Source: JAVBNC01 sp031551765 (GTDB lineage Bacteria > Desulfobacterota > Desulfovibrionia > Desulfovibrionales > Desulfovibrionaceae). From it: a DNA stretch of 23,309 bases. The stretch spans positions 1 through 23,309 of the forward strand of contig JAVBNC010000124.1 in the NCBI GenBank assembly GCA_031551765.1. Direction: 5' to 3'. Made by a program: the position numbers and the translations under genes. Numbering within the stretch: the stretch's first letter is position 1; the number at the start of each line of letters is the position of its first letter. The notes beneath the pieces are model-generated. The model was not told where the DNA came from, made no database searches, and saw nothing but the letters and a program-made list of their open reading frames with translations. Shown here piece after piece: positions 1 to 6,459 of this stretch.

Positions 1-18
1 AGGGAAAGGGGATGGGAT

Positions 19-72
19 CCAAGGGAAGGGGAAAACCCCTTTTTCCCAAAAGGGGTTTTCCCCTTCCCTTGG
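19..72. repeat. Perfect 25-bp hairpin upstream of nadE
   Basis: Positions 19-43 are the exact reverse complement of 48-72, with a 4-nt loop (tccc) at 44-47. The arms are made of short homopolymer blocks (aaggg, gggg, aaaa, cccc, tttt). The hairpin ends 19 nt before the nadE ATG, so it lies in the nadE leader or acts as the terminator of an upstream gene outside the window. Neither strand has a run of T directly after the stem, so an ordinary intrinsic terminator is not the obvious reading. It is joined to a 13-mer (73-85) that recurs at the far end of the window, which suggests a dispersed intergenic repeat. Confidence 0.85.
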
Positions 73-85
73 CCGCCGGAGGCAT
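73..85 (-). repeat. 13-mer 'atgcctccggcgg', minus-strand copy
   Basis: Read on the minus strand, this is atgcctccggcgg. The same 13-mer occurs on the plus strand at 23256-23268, and an 11/13 relative (atgcccccggagg) starts at 7792. Read on the plus strand it supplies GGAGG at 78-82, the likely ribosome binding site of nadE, 9 nt before its ATG. The repeat edge therefore appears to serve as a translation signal. Confidence 0.7.
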
Positions 86-91
86 TCCCGC

Positions 92-1741
92 ATGAAAATA
101 GGCGTACTTCAGATCAATCCTGTGGCCGGGCGCGTGAAGGAAAACGGCGCGGCTCTTCTGGCCGCCGCGTCCAAGGCGGCGGTTTCCGGAGCGGAGCTGT
201 GCGTGGCTTCGGAACTGTCGCTGTGCGGCCACCCGCCCACGGACCTTTTGCTGCGGGGCGCCTTTGTGGACCTCTGCGGCAAGACCTTGCAGGAACTGGC
301 CCTGGAATGCCTGGCCAAGGGCCTGCCGCCTTTGCTGCTGGGCGCCCCGGTGGCCAACCCGGTGGCTCAGGGCAAGCATATCCACAACAGCGCGGTGTTG
401 CTGCGGGACGGCAAGGTCAGCGTGGTGGGCCGCAAGGTGCTGCTGCCCTGCGAGGGCACCATGGACGACATGCGCTACTTTGAACCCGGCGTGGCTTGCG
501 GGCTGTTGCAGTACAAAGGTTGGCGTCTGGGCGTGACCATCGGGGAAGATATCTGGAACGACCGCACCTTTTGGCAGGGCCGCCGCACCTTTGACCAAGA
601 CCCGGTGGCGGAACTGATGAGCGGCGGGGCGGACGGGCTTATCAACCTGACGGCCGTGCCATACCACACGGGCGGCGCGGTGCGGCATGAGCGCATGCTC
701 AGTTGGAGCGCGGTGCGCTACCGCGTGCCGCTTCTCTGCGTCAATCAGGTGGGTGGCCAGGACGGGGTGATTTACGAAGGCAGAAGTGCCTTTTTCAATA
801 TGTTCGGCGCGGTCACGGCCAGGGCGGCGTCTTTTGCGGAAGACGTGCTGCTGGTGGACCTGATCCAGCCCGGCGAGGAACCGGTGGCGGATACGCGGGA
901 CGAAGAGGCCGAACTGTGGCAGGCCCTGGTGCTGGGCACCAGGGATTTTGTGCGCAAGTGCGGGTTTAGCTCGGTGCTGCTGGGGCTTTCCGGCGGGCTG
1001 GATTCTTCTCTGGTGGCGGCCGTCGCAACGGAAGCCCTGGGGCCGGGAAACGTGCTCGGCGTGCTGCTCCCTTCCCCGTACACGGCGGAGGAGAGCGTCA
1101 GTCTGGCGCGGGACCTGGCCGGGGAGCTGGGCATCAAGACGCACACCATTCCCCTGGCTTCCCTGATGCAGAGCTTTGAAGAGACCCTGGCCCCCGTTTT
1201 CGCGGGCAGGGAAGAGGACGTGACGGAAGAAAATATCCAGTCCCGCATCCGGGGCACCTTGCTCATGGCCCTGTCCAACAAATTCGGCCATATGCTGCTG
1301 AACACGGGCAACAAATCGGAAGGGGCCGTGGGCTACTGCACCCTGTACGGCGATTCCTGCGGCGGTCTGGCCGTGATCGGCGACCTGTACAAAACCCAGG
1401 CTTATTCCTTGTGCCGCTGGCTGAACAAGGCCAGGGGCCGGGCGGTCATTCCGGAAGGGATTCTGACCAGGGCTCCTTCCGCGGAGCTCAAGCCGGGCCA
1501 GACGGACCAGGATTCGCTGCCGCCCTATGAGCTGCTGGACAAGATACTCTACGACCACATCGAGCAAAGCATGGACAAGGACAGCCTGGTGCAGGTGGGT
1601 TACAAAGCGGAGACCGTGGACCGGGTGCTGGCCTTGGTGCGCGCTTCCGAATTCAAGCGCCGCCAGGTGCCCCCGGCCCTGCGGGTCAGTTCCCGCGCTT
1701 TCGGGGCGGGCTGGCACATGCCTGTCGCCAAAGGCAGATAG
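92..1741 (+). CDS. nadE: NAD+ synthase, glutamine-dependent type (two-domain)
   Basis: This enzyme makes NAD+ from deamido-NAD+ using ATP and nitrogen from glutamine or ammonia. Residues 1 to about 260 form a nitrilase-like glutaminase domain, and residues from about 275 to the end form the NAD synthetase domain. The synthetase ATP loop SGGLDSS is at 300-306, followed by the family blocks NTGNKSE and GDLYKTQAY. In the glutaminase domain the expected Glu (E41) and Lys (K115) are present, but the nucleophile motif normally written ICEDIW reads IGEDIW, with Gly151 in place of the catalytic Cys. The synthetase should work, but glutamine hydrolysis by this domain is doubtful. At 549 aa it is a normal length for the two-domain form. 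GGAGG lies 9 nt before the ATG. The gene stands alone and ends in an intrinsic terminator. Confidence 0.95.
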   Translation: MKIGVLQINPVAGRVKENGAALLAAASKAAVSGAELCVASELSLCGHPPTDLLLRGAFVDLCGKTLQELALECLAKGLPPLLLGAPVANPVAQGKHIHNSAVLLRDGKVSVVGRKVLLPCEGTMDDMRYFEPGVACGLLQYKGWRLGVTIGEDIWNDRTFWQGRRTFDQDPVAELMSGGADGLINLTAVPYHTGGAVRHERMLSWSAVRYRVPLLCVNQVGGQDGVIYEGRSAFFNMFGAVTARAASFAEDVLLVDLIQPGEEPVADTRDEEAELWQALVLGTRDFVRKCGFSSVLLGLSGGLDSSLVAAVATEALGPGNVLGVLLPSPYTAEESVSLARDLAGELGIKTHTIPLASLMQSFEETLAPVFAGREEDVTEENIQSRIRGTLLMALSNKFGHMLLNTGNKSEGAVGYCTLYGDSCGGLAVIGDLYKTQAYSLCRWLNKARGRAVIPEGILTRAPSAELKPGQTDQDSLPPYELLDKILYDHIEQSMDKDSLVQVGYKAETVDRVLALVRASEFKRRQVPPALRVSSRAFGAGWHMPVAKGR

Positions 1742-1743
1742 CT

Positions 1744-1821
1744 GTCGAAGTCAATTAGAGCAGTTTCGCTTTGAGATTGTCGCTTAGAGCAGATTAACAT
1801 TGAAAATGTTCAACTGCTCTA
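1744..1821. repeat. Nested inverted repeat with three TAGAGCAG copies
   Basis: TAGAGCAG occurs at 1756-1763 and 1785-1792, and inverted at 1814-1821. Positions 1785-1801 pair with 1805-1821 (15 of 17 pairs) around a 3-nt loop. GTCGAAG at 1744-1750 is complementary to CTTCGAC at 1847-1853 and again at 1864-1870, so the region can close into a larger branched structure. It lies between the convergent ends of nadE and the GT61 gene. It is AT-richer than its neighbours and has no coding potential that I can support. A dispersed intergenic repeat is the likely reading. Confidence 0.6.
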
Positions 1822-1829
1822 AGAACGAG

Positions 1830-1858
1830 AGCAGGGCTCTGCCCTGCTTCGACTTTTT
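1830..1858 (+). terminator. Intrinsic terminator of nadE
   Basis: The stem agcagggc (1830-1837) pairs with gccctgct (1841-1848) around the 3-nt loop tct. It is followed within six bases by five T residues (1854-1858). It sits about 90 nt after the nadE stop codon in the sense orientation. Confidence 0.75.
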
Positions 1859-1883
1859 GATGGCTTCGACAACTACTCCGCAT

Positions 1884-2924
1884 CTACCCCAAGGCGTTTT
1901 CCAGCAAAATGCGGACGTGCACCGGGTCGATGGTGATGTCGGCCAAGGGGCCGTCCCGCAGGTGACTAAAGAGATCGGGGTTGTTTGCCGGGCAGGATGC
2001 AAGTTCCAGATCTTCCACTACCGCGTGGTAGCGCAGTTTCAACAGGCGCACGGCGTGCAGGTTGTTGTAGCTGACGTAGCGGTTCCCGAAAAACTCCACA
2101 CATACGGACTGCGACGGCTGCAGCAGCGTCAGGGTGCTGTTGGCGCCGTGTGCCATGACGGAGCAGGCCGCGTTGGTCATGTAGCGGAGCTGCTCTTTTA
2201 GGGACAGCTCTTCAGGCGTCATGGTCTCGAAATCGAAATCCCGCAGCACGGCCAGCAGTTCGTCCTCGTTGCTGATTTTGCGTGTTCCTGTACGGCGGAC
2301 GTAGCAACATTTCGCGCCTGGCAGGGAGGGACCCACGGCGTTGAGCAGTTCCTGGCGCAGGAGATCCGTCAGGGGCATATTTTCGGGCAGGCTGAAACCG
2401 GACAGGCGCTGGGGCAGAATAAGCCGCCGCACCCGGTACGCGCCGTTGCCGGGCAGCAGACGGCCGGCCGGGATACCGAGAAATTCAAGGGTTTGCGTTG
2501 CCGCCGGGCTGAAGGGCACGATGTACGCGCCCTGGTAGCCGGTCTTCTCCAAAGCCAGCAGTTTGGGCAGGCTTTCCGTCATCCAGTGCCACAGGTTGTC
2601 CGCGCCCTGCGGGAACAGGGGTACGGCCTCTTCCATTTCCGCCGGGGTTTCCAGGGAAGTCAGGCATTTTGCGGCGATGGCAGGCAGATGGCGCTCGTTG
2701 GAGAGGTAGGCGCAGGATTCCAGAAAGAGAAAAGGCAAGGTGTTCCCGGCTTCCACGGGCAACAGCACCTGGGACCCGGCCCCCAGGTAGAGGCAGTCTG
2801 AAAGGCCGTGAAAGGAAAGGCCGAGCCGCTTGAGCGTGAAGCTGCGGCCGCGCAAGGGGTAGCGGCTCAGGTATTCCGGGGCGAAACAGGGCACGCAGGC
2901 GGCCGGGTCAAAGGTAAAAGGCAT
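1884..2924 (-). CDS. Glycosyltransferase family 61 protein (DUF563)
   Basis: Probable glycosyltransferase, 346 aa, with no signal peptide. Two blocks typical of the GT61/DUF563 family are visible: DNLWHWMTESLPKL at about 109-122, and MAHGANSTLTLL at about 257-268, with the HGA core at 259-261. The basic stretch YVRRTGTRKISNEDEL (208-223) also matches the family pattern. Bacterial GT61 members are often found with surface polysaccharide genes, but no such cluster is visible here, so donor and acceptor are unknown. It is the last gene of the minus-strand run that starts at rsfS, 37 nt after the lipoprotein gene. A G-rich ribosome-binding stretch (ggggggag) directly abuts the ATG, which is unusually close. 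Confidence 0.85.
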   Translation of the reverse strand: MPFTFDPAACVPCFAPEYLSRYPLRGRSFTLKRLGLSFHGLSDCLYLGAGSQVLLPVEAGNTLPFLFLESCAYLSNERHLPAIAAKCLTSLETPAEMEEAVPLFPQGADNLWHWMTESLPKLLALEKTGYQGAYIVPFSPAATQTLEFLGIPAGRLLPGNGAYRVRRLILPQRLSGFSLPENMPLTDLLRQELLNAVGPSLPGAKCCYVRRTGTRKISNEDELLAVLRDFDFETMTPEELSLKEQLRYMTNAACSVMAHGANSTLTLLQPSQSVCVEFFGNRYVSYNNLHAVRLLKLRYHAVVEDLELASCPANNPDLFSHLRDGPLADITIDPVHVRILLENALG

Positions 2925-2961
2925 CTCCCCCCCAGGTGCGCCTTTTCAGAGACGCGCGTTT

Positions 2962-3597
2962 CTACGGGGTTTCTGGGGTGGCGCTCCGCCGCGCCCTGGT
3001 TTTCTTGTATGATTCCCGCACCTGGAACGAGACGATCTTCCGGTTCCGGTACTGCCCGTATTCCGCGATGAACGCGTTCAGGTCTTGGTAAGGACCGGCC
3101 AGGTGGCCGGGGCGCTTGGAATCCGCGAACGCGTACCAGACCCCGTCCCGCTGGAACACGGCCATCCAGTGCAGGCGAAGCGTGTTGCCCTGCACGGTGA
3201 GCGGGGCAAATTCCAGCATCAGGTAGCGGGCATTCAGGTCCGGGCGTATCCGCTGCAGCGTCTCCACGGCAAAGCGGGAGAGGTCCACGCACACCCCGGA
3301 AGGGTGCTTAAAAAACGCTTCCGGCTCATAAATGGGCACGGGGCCGCTTTTGCCGCGCTGCGATTCGGACAGACGCATGGCCCGCTGCATATCGTAGCTG
3401 AAGCGGCCGCCTATCCAGGCGTTCACGTCTTCAGGCTCTCGCCAGAGCTTCAGAGTTTCGGCGTACGAATCCGCCACGGCATAGGCGAACGAATCCGCCC
3501 GATGCCGTTCCGGGGCGTCGGAAAGCGGGTCCGCGCCGCCTTTCGCGGCGCACGCTCCGAGAACAAGGCACAGTGCGAGAAGCGCGGTTCTGACCAT
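2962..3597 (-). CDS. Transglutaminase-like cysteine-protease-fold lipoprotein
   Basis: A 211-aa exported lipoprotein. Residues 1-16 form a short signal peptide ending in the lipobox VLGAC, with lipidated Cys16. The body shows a transglutaminase/papain-like order: Cys103 in GVCVDLSRFA, His143 in RLHWMAVF and Asp159 in YAFADSKRP, which fits a Cys-His-Asp triad. The protein should therefore be membrane-anchored and may act on, or bind, peptides or cell-wall material; the substrate is unknown. The C-terminus is rich in Arg and Lys. The start codon is only 3 nt after the stop of the ACT-domain gene, which implies co-translation. I do not recognise a named family member. Confidence 0.75.
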   Translation of the reverse strand: MVRTALLALCLVLGACAAKGGADPLSDAPERHRADSFAYAVADSYAETLKLWREPEDVNAWIGGRFSYDMQRAMRLSESQRGKSGPVPIYEPEAFFKHPSGVCVDLSRFAVETLQRIRPDLNARYLMLEFAPLTVQGNTLRLHWMAVFQRDGVWYAFADSKRPGHLAGPYQDLNAFIAEYGQYRNRKIVSFQVRESYKKTRARRSATPETP

Positions 3598-3600
3598 GCC

Positions 3601-4029
3601 CTAGCCCTGGCAGACTTGAGAACTGGTCAGCATGGGCATGCCCGCGTCTTTCAGAATGCCCATGGCCTTGTCCACGTCGTCAAAGCGGAAGATCATGACC
3701 GCGTTTTCGCCTTTCTGCAAAAATGCGTACATGTATTCGATATTGATGCCGTTTTTGCCCATAATCTGCAAAATGGCGTCCAGGCCGCCGGGCTTGTGCG
3801 GCACTTCCACGGCCACCACGCTGGTAAGGCCCACGGTAAAGCCGTTTTCCTTCAACGCGGCTTTGGCTTTGTCCTGCTCATCCACGATCATGCGCAGAAT
3901 GCCGAATTCCGAAGTATCCGCAAGGGAGAGCGCCCGGATATTGATGTTGGCGGCGGCAAGCACGTGGGTCACTTCCGCGAGACGCCCGGCCTTGTTTTCC
4001 AGAAATATGGAGAGCTGTTCAACTTTCAT
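3601..4029 (-). CDS. Tandem ACT-domain protein
   Basis: A 142-aa stand-alone regulatory protein with two ACT domains (about 1-68 and 70-138). The first begins KVEQLSIFLENKAGRLAEVT and the second has VEVPHKPGGLDAILQIMGKN, both with the N-G-L/R turn that binds small ligands, often amino acids. There is no catalytic domain. Proteins of this type are often encoded beside phenylacetate/indoleacetate-CoA ligases (PaaK) and indolepyruvate oxidoreductases. Here paaK is about 2.4 kb away on the other strand, past gpmI and rsfS. The likely role is to sense an aromatic or other amino acid. GAGG lies just before the ATG. Confidence 0.88.
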   Translation of the reverse strand: MKVEQLSIFLENKAGRLAEVTHVLAAANINIRALSLADTSEFGILRMIVDEQDKAKAALKENGFTVGLTSVVAVEVPHKPGGLDAILQIMGKNGINIEYMYAFLQKGENAVMIFRFDDVDKAMGILKDAGMPMLTSSQVCQG

Positions 4030-4077
4030 GGGTGCCTCACAGGGAGAAGGGTGCTCACAACAAGGGCGCTGGGGCGC

Positions 4078-4317
4078 CTACATAAAGTCCGGATCAATGG
4101 CCGCGTTGCCGTTGGCCAGCATGAGTTTGATAAAGTGCACGGAACGCTGGTCCACGGGAACAATGGGGAACTTCTGCCTGCAGGCGTCGCAGGTGACCAG
4201 ACTGGCCTGCGGCGGGGAAACCAGGGGGATTTCCCGGCGGCAGAACGGGCAGGTGTAGAAAAAGATCAGCTCCAGGCTGCTGGGCGCCACCGGGTTTACG
4301 GGACGGACGGAGGTCAT
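4078..4317 (-). CDS. Small zinc-ribbon protein
   Basis: A 79-aa protein with two CxxC pairs, C23/C26 (CPFC) and C43/C46 (CDAC), spaced as in a zinc ribbon. The hydrophobic run before the first pair (LELIFFYT) looks like a beta strand, not a membrane span. I chose the ATG at 4317 because it overlaps the gpmI stop in an ATGA arrangement; an upstream in-frame codon would lie inside gpmI. The coupling suggests stoichiometric expression with gpmI. The function is unknown; metal or nucleic-acid binding is possible. Confidence 0.75.
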   Translation of the reverse strand: MTSVRPVNPVAPSSLELIFFYTCPFCRREIPLVSPPQASLVTCDACRQKFPIVPVDQRSVHFIKLMLANGNAAIDPDFM

Positions 4318-5855
4318 TGTTCCTCCCACAGGCTTTGCCCGGTCATTTCCTTGGGCGGTTCAAGGCCCCACAGCCTCAGGATGGTGGGCGCAATATCGCC
4401 CAGCTTGCCGCCGGGCCGCAGCTTTTTCATTTTTCCGTCGTCCAGCACGGCCAGGGCCACCTTATTGGTGGTGTGCGCCGTCTGCGGCTTGCCTTGCGGG
4501 GTCAGCATTTCTTCCACGTTGCCGTGGTCCGCGGTGACCAGCACGCGGCCGCCGCTTTTCAAAACCGTTTCCAGCACGCGGGCCGCGCAGGCGTCCACTG
4601 TTTCGCAGGCCCTGATGGCCGCGGGAATGACGCCGGTATGGCCCACCATGTCCGGGTTGGCGAAGTTGCACACCGCAAAGGTATAGCGGCCGCTGTTCCA
4701 TTCCTGGATAAAGGTGTCAGCCACCTGGGCCGCGCTCATTTGCGGCTTCAGGTCATAGGTGGCCACTTCGCGCGGGGAGGGGATGAGCCGCCGCTCCTCG
4801 CCGGGGAAGGGCTCTTCCCGGCCGCAGTTGAAAAAGTAGGTCACGTGGGCGTACTTTTCCGTTTCCGCTATACGCAGCTGGGTCAGCCCCATGCCGGAGA
4901 CGACCTCGCCCATGGAACGGGAGACGTCCGGCTTTTCAAAGGCCGCGGGCAGGGGCAGGGTGCTGTCGTAGGGCGTAAAGGTGGCAAAGGCCGCCAGTTT
5001 GGGAATGTTCCCCCGTTCGAAACCGCTAAAGGCCGGGTCATAAAAGGCGCGGGTGATCTGGCGCGCCCGATCCGCCCGGAAGTTGAAGAAAAACAGGGAA
5101 TCCCCGTCGCGTATGGTGCGCACGGCGCCGTCCGGGCCGGGGCAGACGCGGGGCTTAAAAAATTCGTCGGTCTCGTTCTTGGCGTAAGCGTTTTCCAGCG
5201 CGGCCACAGGATCCGGGGCTTTTTCGCCCTGGCCGTGCACCATGGCGTTCCAGGCCAGGACGTTGCGTTCCCAGTGCGAATCCCGGTCCATGGCGTAGTA
5301 GCGGCCGGTGACCGTGGCTATACTGCCGTGGCCTATGCTTTTCATGAACGCAAGCAGTTCGCGCGCAAAGCCCGCGCCGCTGGTGGGCGCGGTATCCCGG
5401 CCGTCGGTAAAGGCGTGGACCACGGCGGGCACGCCCTTGGCCTTGGCCGCTTCCAGCAGGCTTTTCAAATGGTGGATGTGGCTGTGCACCCCGCCGTCGG
5501 ACAAGAGGCCCATAAAATGCGCGGCCCCGCCGGAGGCTTTGGCCTTGTCCAGCACATCCGCGATGACCGGGTTGGAGGGGAGCTTGCCCTCTTCTATGGC
5601 GATATCGATCAGGGTCATGTCCTGATAAATGATGCGGCCCGCGCCCAGGTTCATATGCCCCACTTCCGAGTTGCCCATGAACCCGGCGGGCAGGCCCACG
5701 GCGCGACCGGAAGCTTCTATTTCCGTGCGCGAGGGGTGGGCCAGAATTTTATCCAGAGTGGGGGTGCGGGCCAGACGCGCCGCGTTGCCCGGACCTTCCG
5801 GGGCCAGGCCCCAGCCGTCCAGGATAAGCAGCAGAGTGGGTGTGAGTTTTTGCAT
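4314..5855 (-). CDS. gpmI: 2,3-bisphosphoglycerate-independent phosphoglycerate mutase
   Basis: This enzyme interconverts 3- and 2-phosphoglycerate in glycolysis and gluconeogenesis through a phosphoserine intermediate and two Mn ions. Asp13 (LILDGWG) and the nucleophile Ser63 (GNSEVGHMNLGAG) are present, as are DGRDTAP and the C-terminal metal motif TADHGNVEEM. At 513 aa it is close to the usual length. AAGGGA lies 8 nt before the ATG, and the stop of rsfS is 14 nt upstream. The start of the zinc-ribbon gene overlaps the stop codon. Confidence 0.97.
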   Translation of the reverse strand: MQKLTPTLLLILDGWGLAPEGPGNAARLARTPTLDKILAHPSRTEIEASGRAVGLPAGFMGNSEVGHMNLGAGRIIYQDMTLIDIAIEEGKLPSNPVIADVLDKAKASGGAAHFMGLLSDGGVHSHIHHLKSLLEAAKAKGVPAVVHAFTDGRDTAPTSGAGFARELLAFMKSIGHGSIATVTGRYYAMDRDSHWERNVLAWNAMVHGQGEKAPDPVAALENAYAKNETDEFFKPRVCPGPDGAVRTIRDGDSLFFFNFRADRARQITRAFYDPAFSGFERGNIPKLAAFATFTPYDSTLPLPAAFEKPDVSRSMGEVVSGMGLTQLRIAETEKYAHVTYFFNCGREEPFPGEERRLIPSPREVATYDLKPQMSAAQVADTFIQEWNSGRYTFAVCNFANPDMVGHTGVIPAAIRACETVDACAARVLETVLKSGGRVLVTADHGNVEEMLTPQGKPQTAHTTNKVALAVLDDGKMKKLRPGGKLGDIAPTILRLWGLEPPKEMTGQSLWEEQ

Positions 5856-5869
5856 GGTGGTATCCCTTG

Positions 5870-6250
5870 TCAGGAAGGCCGGCGTTCGTCGCGAATAACT
5901 TTGGCTTTGGGCCAGAGTTCGTCCAGGCGGTACAAGTCGCGGACTTCCTGCAGGAATATATTAAGCACGACGTCGTTCAGGTCCAGTAGAATCCATTGCC
6001 CGGTCTGGTAGCCTTCCATGCGCAGGAATTCGAGCTTGGCGGCGCGGCATTCGGCCAGAATGTGGTCCGCAAGCCCTTGGGCGTGGCGGGGCGACGAGGC
6101 GGAGACGATAATAATCGTATCGGTGAAAGAAGTAAGCGAGGAAAGGTCCAGGGCCAGAAGGTCCAGCGCTTTTTTATCGGTGAGCCAGCCAAGCAGGGAG
6201 GCGGTTTTGGTTTCCGTGGGACAATCGCTGTATTTATGGGCGGTTTGCAT
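5870..6250 (-). CDS. rsfS: Ribosome silencing factor RsfS (Iojap family)
   Basis: RsfS binds ribosomal protein uL14 on the free 50S subunit and blocks joining to 30S, lowering translation when nutrients are scarce. The sequence from KALDLLALDLSSLTSFTDTI through SASSPRHAQGLADHI and on to VVLNIFLQEVRDLYRLDELW is the full Iojap/RsfS domain. I chose the ATG at 6250 (126 aa) because family members start about here. A longer frame with a TTG start at 6322 adds 24 residues with no family resemblance. The spacing of the nearest GGAG is long (about 15 nt), so the start is not fully certain. It is the first gene of the minus-strand run and is divergent from paaK. Confidence 0.92.
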   Translation of the reverse strand: MQTAHKYSDCPTETKTASLLGWLTDKKALDLLALDLSSLTSFTDTIIIVSASSPRHAQGLADHILAECRAAKLEFLRMEGYQTGQWILLDLNDVVLNIFLQEVRDLYRLDELWPKAKVIRDERRPS

Positions 6251-6390
6251 AAGCTGCAATGTGTGCTCCAGGCTGTATTTGAATATTTTTACGACTATAG
6301 CGCAAGCCGCGTGGTTCCGCAATTGATAGCGCCTTTCGGCAGGGGCTTATTTGAAGGCAAAAGCGGCCGCTCCCGGCTGGAAGCTTGACC

Positions 6391-6410
6391 CTGCCCCCTG
6401 ATTGGGGCAG
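6391..6410. promoter_or_regulatory. Short hairpin in the rsfS/paaK divergent region
   Basis: ctgcccc (6391-6397) and ggggcag (6404-6410) form a perfect 7-bp stem with a 6-nt loop. It lies 49 nt before the paaK start in the roughly 210-nt divergent region. There is no T-run, so a protein-binding site or leader structure is more likely than a terminator. The rest of this region should hold promoters in both directions, but I see no convincing -35/-10 pair. Confidence 0.4.
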
Positions 6411-6459
6411 AACCACCTGATTATTCATTACGCGCCGCCGTGCCGGGAGGGAGCCGAGA

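Noticed and set aside
3085..4686. Plus-strand frame (about 533 codons) opposite the lipoprotein, ACT and zinc-ribbon genes
   Set aside because: The minus-strand genes have complete domains, good spacing and overlapping start/stop signals. The plus frame shows none of these.
4317..6011. Long plus-strand open frame (about 564 codons) antisense to gpmI and rsfS
   Set aside because: It is a mirror frame of high-GC coding DNA. The opposite strand encodes clear gpmI and rsfS, and the translated product is low-complexity with many Gly, His and Arg and no family motif.
6251..6322. N-terminal extension of RsfS from a TTG codon
   Set aside because: The added 24 residues have no similarity to the family, and the shorter ATG start matches the usual beginning of RsfS proteins.
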